8,533 bases of DNA from Patescibacteria group bacterium (GCA_018896595.1 JAHIME010000091.1:1-8533), one strand, 5' to 3'; shown: positions 1 to 6,109, counted from the first letter of the stretch. Notes: generated by a model not told the origin, from the letters alone. Program-made: numbers and translations.

Positions 1-2
1 AC

Positions 3-146
3 GAAATTCCTAACAATTGCATAAACGTATTAAGTAAAATAAAAAGATTTTGCCCCAGCCAAGAAGAGCTGAATAAACTAAATAACAATTTGATTAAACG
101 ATCGGATATGAATTTGGTTAGAGAAAAAAAATTAGTTACTGCGTAA
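3..146 (+). CDS. C-terminal tail of an unrecognised protein (5' partial)
   Basis: An open frame enters from the left edge and runs 47 codons to TAA at 144-146; the other two forward frames hit stops within the first 25 bases. The visible tail is hydrophilic, Asn/Lys/Leu-rich and probably helical, with one Pro-Ser-Gln-Glu-Glu-Leu helix-cap-like stretch and a basic end (VREKKLVTA). There is no membrane segment and no motif I recognise, so no function is proposed. A hairpin and a terminator follow within 70 bases, which fits the 3' end of a transcript. The start lies outside the window. Confidence 0.55.
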   Translation, partial: EIPNNCINVLSKIKRFCPSQEELNKLNNNLIKRSDMNLVREKKLVTA

Positions 147-173
147 TATGAGTGAATATGCAACAGTTCTAAA

Positions 174-193
174 CGCTTCCCTAAGCGGGAGCG
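174..193 (+). other. RNA hairpin upstream of a terminator
   Basis: CGCTTCC (174-180) pairs with GGGAGCG (187-193) through one G-U pair, with loop CTAAGC. It lies just before the terminator at 197-222. The GCGA at 191-194 could instead pair with TCGC at 201-204, which would break both this hairpin and the terminator stem. That alternative is only four base pairs, so a switch is a weak possibility; a two-hairpin 3' end is simpler. Confidence 0.4.
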
Positions 194-196
194 AAT

Positions 197-222
197 AAAA
201 TCGCCAAAAAGGCGGTTTTTTG
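197..222 (+). terminator. Rho-independent terminator
   Basis: Stem CGCC (202-205) and GGCG (211-214) close an A5 loop and are followed by a T run (216-221). AAAA upstream and the T run can extend the stem. It would end the transcript of the partial gene at 3-146. The T run touches the -10 element of the next promoter. Confidence 0.6.
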
Positions 223-229
223 GTATAAT
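221..229 (+). promoter_or_regulatory. Extended -10 promoter, nearly leaderless
   Basis: TGgTATAAT: a perfect TATAAT (224-229) preceded by TGn, with no convincing -35 (the expected place lies inside the terminator stem). A start site 6-8 bases downstream would fall at about 235-237, right at the ATG at 238, so the mRNA would have almost no 5' leader. It drives the GerMN/HD gene pair. Confidence 0.6.
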
Positions 230-237
230 GGAATAAT

Positions 238-717
238 ATGAAAAAGGCATTAACAATTTTAATTATTTTGGTTGCCGCGGCCGTGATTTGTCTTGGCTTA
301 AGATTTATAATCGGCGGCAGTGAGTCGGTAAAATTGTATTATTATAATCCCGAACTGGACAAAGACGAATCAGGCAATATCGCTTGCAGTCGGAACGGAT
401 TGGCAACGGTTGAAAGGGGAATGCCGATAACCCAAACGCCGATTCAAGACGCCATCAAGCTTTTACTTTCAGGCGGACTAACCGATGAAGAGCGGGCCCG
501 AGGAATCAGCACCGAATATCCCTTAGAAGGCTTTTCGCTCAAAGGAGCTTCATTAAAAGACGGAGTTTTAACGCTTGAATTTAACGACCCCCGAAACAAA
601 ACAGTCGGCGGCGCCTGCCGGGTGGGAATTCTTTGGTTTCAGATTGAAGCGACGGCAAAACAATTTTCCGAAGTCCGGCAGGTTCGCTTTCTGCCCGAAG
701 AGATTTTCCAGCCGTAA
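238..717 (+). CDS. Membrane-anchored GerMN-domain protein
   Basis: A 159-residue protein with a short basic start (MKK), one hydrophobic segment at about residues 5-26, then a soluble domain. There is no proper lipobox, so an uncleaved anchor or a signal peptide is likely. The soluble part fits the GerMN family (named after Bacillus GerM): VKLYYYNP at the domain start, then the IQDAIKLLLSG helix, a GFSLKGASLKDGVLTLEF strand pair, and a terminal helix ending VRQVRFLPEE. GerMN domains are extracytoplasmic and of uncertain biochemical role; in non-sporulating bacteria they are usually linked to the envelope. The ATG is chosen because it follows the -10 element directly and begins the hydrophobic segment; no Shine-Dalgarno is present. 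The HD gene begins 11 bases after its stop, suggesting one transcript. Family call fairly sure, function unknown. Confidence 0.8.
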   Translation: MKKALTILIILVAAAVICLGLRFIIGGSESVKLYYYNPELDKDESGNIACSRNGLATVERGMPITQTPIQDAIKLLLSGGLTDEERARGISTEYPLEGFSLKGASLKDGVLTLEFNDPRNKTVGGACRVGILWFQIEATAKQFSEVRQVRFLPEEIFQP

Positions 718-727
718 ATTTTTATTA

Positions 728-1738
728 ATGAAAAATATGAAATATACAGACCGAGTTTACGGGGAGTTTGATATTACAGAGCCGATTATTTTGGAGCTTA
801 TAGAATCAAAACCTCTCCAGAGATTAAAAGAAATAGATCAGGCCGGTTATCGGCCGCTTTTGGTTAAACCGAATGTTGAAACCGGCGAATACGGCCACAG
901 CCGTTTTGCTCATTCCGTGGGCGTTTATTTATTGCTTCATAAATATGGCGCGCCGTTTGAGGAACAAATTGCCGGCTTAATCCACGATGTCTCGCATTCG
1001 GCTTTTTCGCATTGCATTGATTATGTTTTGGATGCCGGTTCAGAAAAAGAGCATAATCATCAAGATAATGTTTTTAAAGACTTTGTTAAAAAAACAGAAA
1101 TTCCGCGAATACTAAAAAAATACGGGTTTGATCCTGATTATATCGCCGATGATAGTCATTTTCCTTTAAAAGAGAAGAATCTGCCTGATTTGTGCGCCGA
1201 TAGGATTGATTATTCTTTAAAGACGGCCGTGATCTTCGGGGAGCTTAATGATAAAGATAAAAAGTATCTTTTGGATAATTTAACGGCGGAAAATAATAAT
1301 TGGGTTTTTAAGGATTTTGAAAGCGCCAAAAAATACGCGGAGTTGTTTTTGAAGCTCAATACCGATTATTATGCCGGTCTTCCTTCGGCAATAATGTTCA
1401 GAACAGTCGGCGATTGTTTGCGATACGCTTTGCAAAAAGGATATATTTCGGAAGATGATCTCTATACAACCGATAAATCAGTGATAGAAAAAATTGAGGG
1501 ATTTTTGGACGGAGACGAAAGATTAAAATTGCTTTTTGACCGAATGAACAATAAAGTCAAAATTATCAATGATCCGAATAATTATGATACCGGCGTTTTT
1601 TGCAAGTCAAGGGTTGTTGACCCGTTATTCAAACAAGGCCAAGAAATAAAAAGAGTTTCTGAAGTTGACCCGAATTGGAATAATATAATTAAGCGGGAGT
1701 TGAAGCCGAAGCAGTATTTTTTAAAGTTTTTGCATTAA
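728..1738 (+). CDS. HD-domain phosphohydrolase
   Basis: A 336-residue cytoplasmic protein of the HD superfamily, in the branch that includes SAMHD1/dGTPase-like enzymes. Metal-binding signature: His62 in RFAHSVG, His86-Asp87 in LIHDVSH, and Asp158 in LCADRIDY. His109 and His111 (EHNHQD) may complete the active site. The family hydrolyses phosphate esters of nucleotides such as dNTPs or cyclic dinucleotides; the substrate cannot be told here. The frame is open back to 575 over the upstream gene, but similarity begins only at MKNMKYTDRVYG, so I chose ATG 728 (ATG 737 also possible). No Shine-Dalgarno, as elsewhere in the window. It probably shares the transcript of the GerMN gene. No truncation or missing catalytic residue is seen. 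Confidence 0.85.
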   Translation: MKNMKYTDRVYGEFDITEPIILELIESKPLQRLKEIDQAGYRPLLVKPNVETGEYGHSRFAHSVGVYLLLHKYGAPFEEQIAGLIHDVSHSAFSHCIDYVLDAGSEKEHNHQDNVFKDFVKKTEIPRILKKYGFDPDYIADDSHFPLKEKNLPDLCADRIDYSLKTAVIFGELNDKDKKYLLDNLTAENNNWVFKDFESAKKYAELFLKLNTDYYAGLPSAIMFRTVGDCLRYALQKGYISEDDLYTTDKSVIEKIEGFLDGDERLKLLFDRMNNKVKIINDPNNYDTGVFCKSRVVDPLFKQGQEIKRVSEVDPNWNNIIKRELKPKQYFLKFLH

Positions 1739-1820
1739 TTAAAATAAAAACCCAGTGAATTTCCGAAATTTGTCAAAAAAATTAATTAAACCGCGCCCCC
1801 TTTATTTTTTTTAAAAAATA

Positions 1821-1829
1821 TGATAGAAT
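1821..1829 (+). promoter_or_regulatory. Candidate extended -10 promoter for the DUF5679 gene
   Basis: TGaTAGAAT fits the TGn-plus-hexamer pattern (hexamer 1824-1829, one mismatch from TATAAT). No -35 stands out. The implied start near 1836 gives a leader of about 125 bases before ATG 1960. In that leader AAATAAAGG occurs twice, at 1836-1844 and 1846-1854. The rest of the 1739-1959 gap is AT-rich and shows no coding frame or clear terminator. Confidence 0.4.
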
Positions 1830-1959
1830 ATGAATAAATAAAGGTAAATAAAGGCGAAATAAGATAAAAATGAAGTATTTTATTTAATATTAGCGAAATA
1901 ATTAACTAACTTGTTTGTTGGCTTTATTTAAAATGATTAGCCGGCAAATCATTAAAACT

Positions 1960-2115
1960 ATGGAAGCATATTGCGTAAAATGCAAAGCCAAAAGAGAAAT
2001 GGTTGATGCAAAAGAGGTGGACATGAAGGGCAAAGGCGGAGTTAAAAGAAAAGCTATGAAAGGCAAATGCCCGAAATGCGGCACAACGATGTTTAGAATC
2101 ATGGGCAAAGCTTAA
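1960..2115 (+). CDS. DUF5679 small zinc-ribbon-like protein
   Basis: A 51-residue basic protein with two CxxC pairs: YCVKCK near the N-terminus and CPKCGT near the C-terminus, separated by a Lys/Gly-rich loop. This is the pattern of DUF5679, common in Patescibacteria. The four cysteines probably bind one zinc ion and the charge suggests nucleic acid or ribosome contact; both are inference, as the family has no established function. The frame extends upstream to TTG 1915 and ATG 1933, but those residues do not look like the family and MEAYCVKC is the usual start. It stands alone between two candidate promoters. Two opposite-strand frames over it are shadows. Confidence 0.8.
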   Translation: MEAYCVKCKAKREMVDAKEVDMKGKGGVKRKAMKGKCPKCGTTMFRIMGKA

Positions 2116-2139
2116 ATTTTTAAGCACGAAGCAAAAAGC

Positions 2140-2200
2140 GTTCTTTTGAGAACAAGAATTTGTATCCAAAAGGGCGTTTTTTGTTTTCTTGTTTTCTGTT
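2140..2200 (+). terminator. Possible hairpin and T-rich terminator region
   Basis: After the DUF5679 stop there is a small stem, GTTCT (2140-2144) with AGAAC (2149-2153), and an alternative longer pairing of AGAACAAGAA (2149-2158) with a TTCTTGTTTT stretch near 2188-2197, followed by T-rich sequence. Neither is a textbook GC stem plus T run, so this is only a candidate 3' end. The remaining bases to 2279 hold the next promoter. Confidence 0.25.
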
Positions 2201-2218
2201 GTTGGCGCTGTGTTTTTA

Positions 2219-2227
2219 TGTTATAAT
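2219..2227 (+). promoter_or_regulatory. Extended -10 promoter of the coiled-coil gene
   Basis: TGtTATAAT with a perfect TATAAT at 2222-2227. TTGTTG at 2199-2204 is a weak -35 at 17 bases spacing. The implied start near 2234 leaves an AT-rich leader of about 46 bases before ATG 2280, without a Shine-Dalgarno. The response-regulator gene follows the coiled-coil gene after 16 bases and is probably on the same transcript. Confidence 0.55.
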
Positions 2228-2279
2228 TATAATTAAGCGAATTTATTAATTTAATAAAATAATTTTAACCAAAAAATCT

Positions 2280-3119
2280 ATGAAAAAAGCAATATTTTTT
2301 TCGTTAATTTTTGCTTTGTGCGTCCCGGCCTTTTGTCGCGCCGCGGCCGGGATTAAAAATATAAACGAATCAGGAGCGGAAACGGGAAACAGCGAATCGG
2401 CTCAAGTTTCCGGCCAGCCGTCAAATCAAGCGCAACAAGATCAAAAGGCGCAAAACATGGCCGAAGAAGAAAACCAAAACCAAGTTATACGGCAAGAGCA
2501 AAACCAAAATCAAGAACAGGCGCAAATCCAAACTCAAACAAAACAGCAAGAGCAAAACGAGGGAGAAGAAGCAGGAATAATGAACCAACAAAAAACGCAA
2601 TTAAAAATCAGAACCGCCAATGAATTAAAAGAAGCCATAAAACAAAAAAAGCAAGAAATGAGCGAAGAAATGCAGGGCTTAAAAGAAAAAGCGCAAAATG
2701 TTTACAAAAATCAAAACAAGGTGAGGGAAGCGGTCCACTCGCTGCTTGCGATGAAAGATATGATAGGCGGCATAGGCCCCCAAGTTTCCGCGATCGCCAA
2801 AGAATTTAATAATTCCGTCCAATCAACCATAAAAGCCGAAGAAATAATCCAGGCAAGAAGCCGCGTAAAAAAGTTTTTCATCGGCGGCGATAAAGAAGCC
2901 GCTGAAAAAATCAGCCAAGAAGCAAATAAAAATCAGCAAAGAATTCAAGAGTTAAAGCAGTTAAAAGAAAATTGCGGTTGCGATGAAGAAATTAAGGCGG
3001 TTATGGAAGAGCAGATTCGCAATGTGGAGCAGGAACAAATCAGGTTAAAAGCATTGGCCCAAGCGGAAATAAATTCCAAAGGAATATTCGGCAGATTGTT
3101 CGGCTGGCTAAGAAAATAA
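2280..3119 (+). CDS. Secreted Gln/Glu-rich coiled-coil protein
   Basis: A 279-residue protein with a classical signal peptide (MKK, hydrophobic core to about residue 18, cleavage plausible near CRAAAG). Next comes a low-complexity stretch to about residue 100 dominated by Gln, Asn and Glu. Residues from about 103 to 265 are heptad-like and strongly helical, with many charged pairs. A Cys-Gly-Cys sits near 232-234, and the end is amphipathic (GIFGRLFGWLRK), perhaps touching a membrane. Proteins of this build recur in Parcubacteria genomes with no known function. It is likely exported and may act as a surface or periplasmic spacer; that is inference from composition. Another signal-peptide gene starts at 8480, but too little of it is visible to compare. 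Confidence 0.75.
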   Translation: MKKAIFFSLIFALCVPAFCRAAAGIKNINESGAETGNSESAQVSGQPSNQAQQDQKAQNMAEEENQNQVIRQEQNQNQEQAQIQTQTKQQEQNEGEEAGIMNQQKTQLKIRTANELKEAIKQKKQEMSEEMQGLKEKAQNVYKNQNKVREAVHSLLAMKDMIGGIGPQVSAIAKEFNNSVQSTIKAEEIIQARSRVKKFFIGGDKEAAEKISQEANKNQQRIQELKQLKENCGCDEEIKAVMEEQIRNVEQEQIRLKALAQAEINSKGIFGRLFGWLRK

Positions 3120-3135
3120 AAAATAAGCGACTAAA

Positions 3136-3534
3136 ATGCCTAAAAAAATATTAATAATTGAAGATGATGCTAATATTTTGTACAGCTTGCAGGCCAAATT
3201 AAGCGCTGAGGGTTTTTCGGTCAAGCCGGAAACAGGCAATAGCGGCGTTAAGGAAATTTTGTTGAAAATAAAATTATTCAAGCCCGATTATGTTATTTTG
3301 GATTTGATGCTGCCGTTAATTGACGGCTTTGATATGTTAAGCGCGATAAAAGCGGACAGTGAAATTTCCGGCGTCCCTGTTTTTATTTTCACGAATTTAA
3401 GCGACAGCGACAGCAAAGTTAGGAGCGAAAAGCTGGGCGCTGATTATTATTTCATAAAAAGCGATTTCGCGGTTGACGAATTTGTCGCGAAATTTAAAAA
3501 AATCATAAAAAATAAAAAGAAAAGCGGCTTATGA
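3136..3534 (+). CDS. Single-domain response regulator (CheY-like receiver)
   Basis: A 132-residue protein consisting only of a receiver domain. Acidic pair Asp10-Asp11 (LIIEDD), phospho-acceptor Asp56 (YVILDLMLP), Thr86 (IFTNLS) and Lys108 (FIKSD) are all in place, so it should accept phosphate from a histidine kinase. There is no output domain and no kinase gene in the window, so it would act by protein contact or as a phosphorelay step. The start ATG lies 16 bases after the coiled-coil gene, without a Shine-Dalgarno. The receiver fold is complete by about residue 127. The last residues (KKSGL) and the TGA stop may be borrowed from HlyD sequence joined here, since HlyD-like reading begins in another frame at about 3521. 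TGA is unlike the TAA stops of its neighbours. Confidence 0.85.
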   Translation: MPKKILIIEDDANILYSLQAKLSAEGFSVKPETGNSGVKEILLKIKLFKPDYVILDLMLPLIDGFDMLSAIKADSEISGVPVFIFTNLSDSDSKVRSEKLGADYYFIKSDFAVDEFVAKFKKIIKNKKKSGL

Positions 3535-4141
3535 CGCCGCTCTGCGCGAATTGGATAAAATTAAAAAAACAATCGCGGAAAATATCGCCCAAGCGAAAAA
3601 AACATTAAGCGACCTTGAATTAAAAACCGGAAGCGACATTACGACTTATGAGCAGGCTGTCGCGTCCGCGCAGACTGATTTGGACAACGCGAAAAGCACG
3701 TATCAAAGGGCGATTGACAACAAAGAAGACGCGGCCTTGACAACCGTTGACGATAAGCTGGCCGTCGCCAAAACAGCGCTTGATACCATTAATACCATTA
3801 TTACCGATACTGACGCCAAGAGCGTTTTAAGCGTCAAGAATACGTCTTATTTGGACAGTACCAAAAATAGCTACAATCAAGCAAACGAATCGCTTGCGGC
3901 GGCAACCGCCGGTTATAACGCTGCTAAGATAAATAAAATCGTTGTTGCCATCAACCAAGCATTAGACGGCGCTTCCGACGCGCTTAACAAAACCTTCGCG
4001 TCTTTAAATAATTGCTTCAACGCTTTGGAAAATACCATTACCTCCTCGGATTTCACGCAAACCGATCTGGACGCTTACAAAACCAGCGTTAATACCAAAT
4101 TGACAACAGCGTCATTAAGGCGCCGATCAGCGGCACAATAA
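3515..4141 (+). pseudogene. HlyD-family adaptor fragment: coiled-coil part only
   Basis: The frame is open after TAA at 3506-3508 and closes at 4139-4141; the only usual start codon is TTG 3551. From about 3521 it reads AAYDAALRELDKIKK and continues through a long Ala/Thr/Asp-rich helical stretch, matching the coiled-coil arm of HlyD/MacA-type membrane-fusion proteins, which link an inner-membrane exporter to the outside. The N-terminal membrane anchor and first lipoyl half are absent: the fragment starts directly at the end of the response regulator. After TSVNT (near 4096) the frame turns into unrelated basic residues (LRRRSAAQ) because the HlyD sequence continues in the next frame. A functional adaptor cannot be made from this piece. 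Prediction tools would report 3551-4141 as a gene of 196 codons. Confidence 0.75.
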
Positions 4142-5040
4142 CCAAAGTTGAATATGAGGCCGGAGAGCAGGCGTCAGCCGCCAAGCCGGCTGTTTATATG
4201 CTTGGGGAAAATAATTACGAAATAGAAGTTGATGTGTCCGAGGCCGATATCGCCAAAATAAAGATTAATGACCCTGCCGCGATCACTCTTGACGCTTTCG
4301 GCGAATCAGAAGCGGTCGGGCAGAGAATCAAGATTAAAAAGCACACTTTTGAAGTTATCGGGGTGATGAAAGAGCGGGGGACAGTGGCTTTTCAGGATTA
4401 CGACGACCAGATATTGCTGCCGATAAAAACAATGCAAAAATTAATAGCCGGCGTAAATCATCTCGGCTTGATCAGGGCAAAGGTGGACGATGAAAACAAT
4501 ATTCAGCGGGCGATAAACGATGTTGAGATAACTTTGCGCGAACGCCACGATATAACCGATATGAGCGGCGCCAGCGATGATTTTACCGTGCGCAGCGCCG
4601 CGGAAGCGCTTGACGTGATAACCACTGTTACCGACGCTCTGCGCTATTTTCTGGCGGCGATGGCGGCCCTGTCCTTATTGGTCGGCGGCATCGGCATTAT
4701 GAATATTATGCTGGTGAGCGTAACCGAGCGCACCCGCGAAATCGGCTTGCGCAAAGCGGTCGGCGCGACCTATTCCGATATTATGCTGCAATTTTTGATT
4801 GAAGCCGTTTTAATCACCGTTGCCGGCGGCATAACCGGAGTAATATTCGGCGCCGCTATTTCATATTTAATTTCAGTCGGAGCAAGCTCTTACGGACTGG
4901 ACTGGCGTTTTAGCATACCGCCGAAAGCGCTGATTATTTCCTTAAGTTTTTCCGCCTTTTTCGGCATTTTATTCGGCGTTTATCCGGCCAGAAGAGCGGC
5001 TCGGCTTAATCCGATTGAAGCGCTGCAGGCGCGGGAATAA
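4093..5040 (+). pseudogene. HlyD C-terminal piece fused to MacB/FtsX permease C-terminal half
   Basis: Open from 4093; the first usual start is ATG 4198 (280 residues from there). Codons 4096-4194 encode the second lipoyl half of an HlyD adaptor (SVIKAPISGTITKVEY, YEAGEQ) and continue into its beta-barrel (YEIEVDVSEADIAKI, ITLDAFGE). At about 4297-4308 the reading passes without a frame change into a MacB-type ABC permease: GQRIKIKKHTFEVIGVMK of the periplasmic domain, then membrane segments at about residues 150-174, 197-226 and 242-262, the ERTREIGLRKAVGA coupling region (177-190) and the usual family end YPARRAARLNPIEALQ. Missing between the halves are the rest of HlyD, the ATPase, and the permease's first membrane segment and most of its periplasmic domain. 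It might still be translated from 4198, but it would lack what an exporter needs. Confidence 0.8.
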
Positions 5041-5057
5041 TAATATTGAAATTATAT

Positions 5058-5987
5058 ATGTTTCATCTTTCCAAATCAAAAAACATAAATTTCGCCAAGA
5101 TTTATAAAAGCGGACAAAGATTGCTGGGTGAGATTCCTCCGATAAAAGAGAGCAGGCGGCGAAAAAAATTTTTTAAGTTTTTAAAATATTTTAATTTAAG
5201 TATTTTAATATTATTTTTATTCGCCATTGTTTTTTTGGCCTGCTTTTTGGGGCTAAGCCGGCGCGCTGAAGACGCTCCGGCTGGCGCAAGCCGCTTCAAT
5301 CCGCCCATGGCGGACACTTCGGAAGGGGCGGCCCGGGAAGCGAAAGGGCGGCAATTTGAACAAACCCCGAAAGAGCTTGCCCCCTCGGGGCGAGCCGCGC
5401 AATATGCCGGCGCAATCAATGATTATTTGATGATTGCCGAGGATTCCCCCGCGGACGGAGAATCTATAAGCCGCGGCATTAATTACAAGGTTGAAGAGGC
5501 GGCCGGCGGTTTTTTTTCCAAATTGCGCGTTAATTACACCCATCACGGCAAACCCGGCCAAAAAACAGCCGAATATAAAACATATATCCGCGTTTTCGCG
5601 CCTTTGGGCAGCCGATTAATCAAGGCGGAAAGAGTTTCGGCATCCCTTGGAGAAACCGCGGCTCTTGAACAAACGGAAACAAAAAATGAATCAGATAAAA
5701 CTTCATTCGGCGCTTTCATTAATGTTAAGCCGGGCGAAATCGGCGGTTTATATTTTGAATATAAATTGCCGGAAAATTTCAATAAATTAACCGAAAACCG
5801 CCGATATGAATTATACATCCAAAAGCAGTCCGGCAATAACGCGGGGGAATTGAATGTTGACTTAAACTTTATAAATGATGTACAATCATATAATCCAACC
5901 GGATTTTACGCTGAGCAAATCGGCGATAACAGAATAAGATGGGAAAGTGATTTAGGGATGGATAAAAGATATGTGGTTGATTTTTAA
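5058..5987 (+). CDS. DUF4012-type membrane protein, apparently shortened in the middle
   Basis: A 309-residue protein. Residues 1-45 are a cytoplasmic basic region (KNINFAKIYKSGQ, GEIPPIKE), residues 46-66 one membrane span, residues 66-117 a Gly/Ala/Pro/Arg-rich stretch, and the rest an extracytoplasmic beta-rich domain (INDYLMIAED, YIRVFAPLGSRLIKAE, VKPGEIGGLYFEYKLPEN, YNPTGFYAEQ). The end resembles the C-terminal part of DUF4012 proteins, often found by polysaccharide and envelope genes in Patescibacteria. Such proteins are normally around twice this length, so the central region seems lost and replaced by the GC-rich segment at 5251-5410. The frame is intact, so a product is possible. TTG 5046 is an alternative start; ATG 5058 fits the similarity better. 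Family call by pattern only. Confidence 0.6.
   Translation: MFHLSKSKNINFAKIYKSGQRLLGEIPPIKESRRRKKFFKFLKYFNLSILILFLFAIVFLACFLGLSRRAEDAPAGASRFNPPMADTSEGAAREAKGRQFEQTPKELAPSGRAAQYAGAINDYLMIAEDSPADGESISRGINYKVEEAAGGFFSKLRVNYTHHGKPGQKTAEYKTYIRVFAPLGSRLIKAERVSASLGETAALEQTETKNESDKTSFGAFINVKPGEIGGLYFEYKLPENFNKLTENRRYELYIQKQSGNNAGELNVDLNFINDVQSYNPTGFYAEQIGDNRIRWESDLGMDKRYVVDF
5251..5410 (+). repeat. GC-rich hairpin-dense segment inside the DUF4012-type gene
   Basis: By hand count 109 of these 160 bases are G or C (about 68 percent), against clearly AT-rich sequence on the 5' side. Hairpins: CGGCT (5278-5282) with AGCCG (5289-5293); TCCGCC (5300-5305) with GGCGGA (5309-5314); and a nine-pair stem, 5375-5383 with 5387-5395, around a CTC loop, with one G-U pair. 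It stays in frame and codes for a low-complexity Ala/Gly/Arg/Pro stretch. It may be an inserted palindromic element or the scar of a replacement. I cannot tell which without other copies. Confidence 0.45.
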
Positions 5988-6001
5988 TTTTCATTATTAT
6001 T

Positions 6002-6089
6002 CCCTCCTCTTGTATAAGAGGAGGGGTAGGGTGGAGTAAAACATGCCTTTCAACTCCTCCCTTGCCCTCCTCTAATCTTAGAGGAGGGG
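6002..6089. repeat. REPIN-like pair of palindromes
   Basis: Two near-identical hairpins lie between the DUF4012-type gene and mreB. The first has CCCTCCTCTT (6002-6011) pairing with AAGAGGAGGG (6016-6025); the second has CCCTCCTCTAA (6065-6075) pairing with TTAGAGGAGGG (6078-6088). Between them AGGGTGGAGT (6028-6037) faces ACTCCTCCCT (6053-6062), complementary at 9 of 10 positions. The whole unit can therefore fold into a larger structure, the layout of REP doublets mobilised by RAYT-type transposases. No transposase is present here. It could also act as a transcript barrier before mreB. An opposite-strand open frame over it is a by-product of the repeat. Confidence 0.65.
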
Positions 6090-6109
6090 ACGAAATTAAA
6101 ATCTTTTTT

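Noticed and set aside
575..727. Upstream extension of the HD-domain gene overlapping the GerMN gene
   Set aside because: The extra residues are an out-of-frame reading of the GerMN gene; HD similarity begins at ATG 728.
1902..2169. Two opposite-strand frames over the DUF5679 gene
   Set aside because: They are shadows; only the forward frame has the two CxxC motifs.
2400..2600. Repetitive CAA/GAA-rich DNA as a possible CRISPR or tandem array
   Set aside because: There are no regular repeat units or spacers; it is codon bias of a Gln/Asn/Glu-rich protein segment.
3532..3534. TGA as glycine (code 25 of Gracilibacteria/Absconditabacteria)
   Set aside because: Reading through TGA adds only a few residues before TAA at 3556, and no other gene needs TGA to be sense.
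3531..3608. Short frame from ATG 3531 overlapping the response-regulator stop
   Set aside because: About 25 codons with no family features, in the wrong frame for the HlyD similarity that covers the same bases.
5102..5561. Opposite-strand open frames in the GC-rich segment
   Set aside because: Long antisense frames are expected where GC is high; the forward frame carries the membrane span and the DUF4012-like domain.
6062..6109. TTG start for mreB with 16 extra residues
   Set aside because: The extension is the translated palindromic repeat; MreB similarity starts at ATG 6110.
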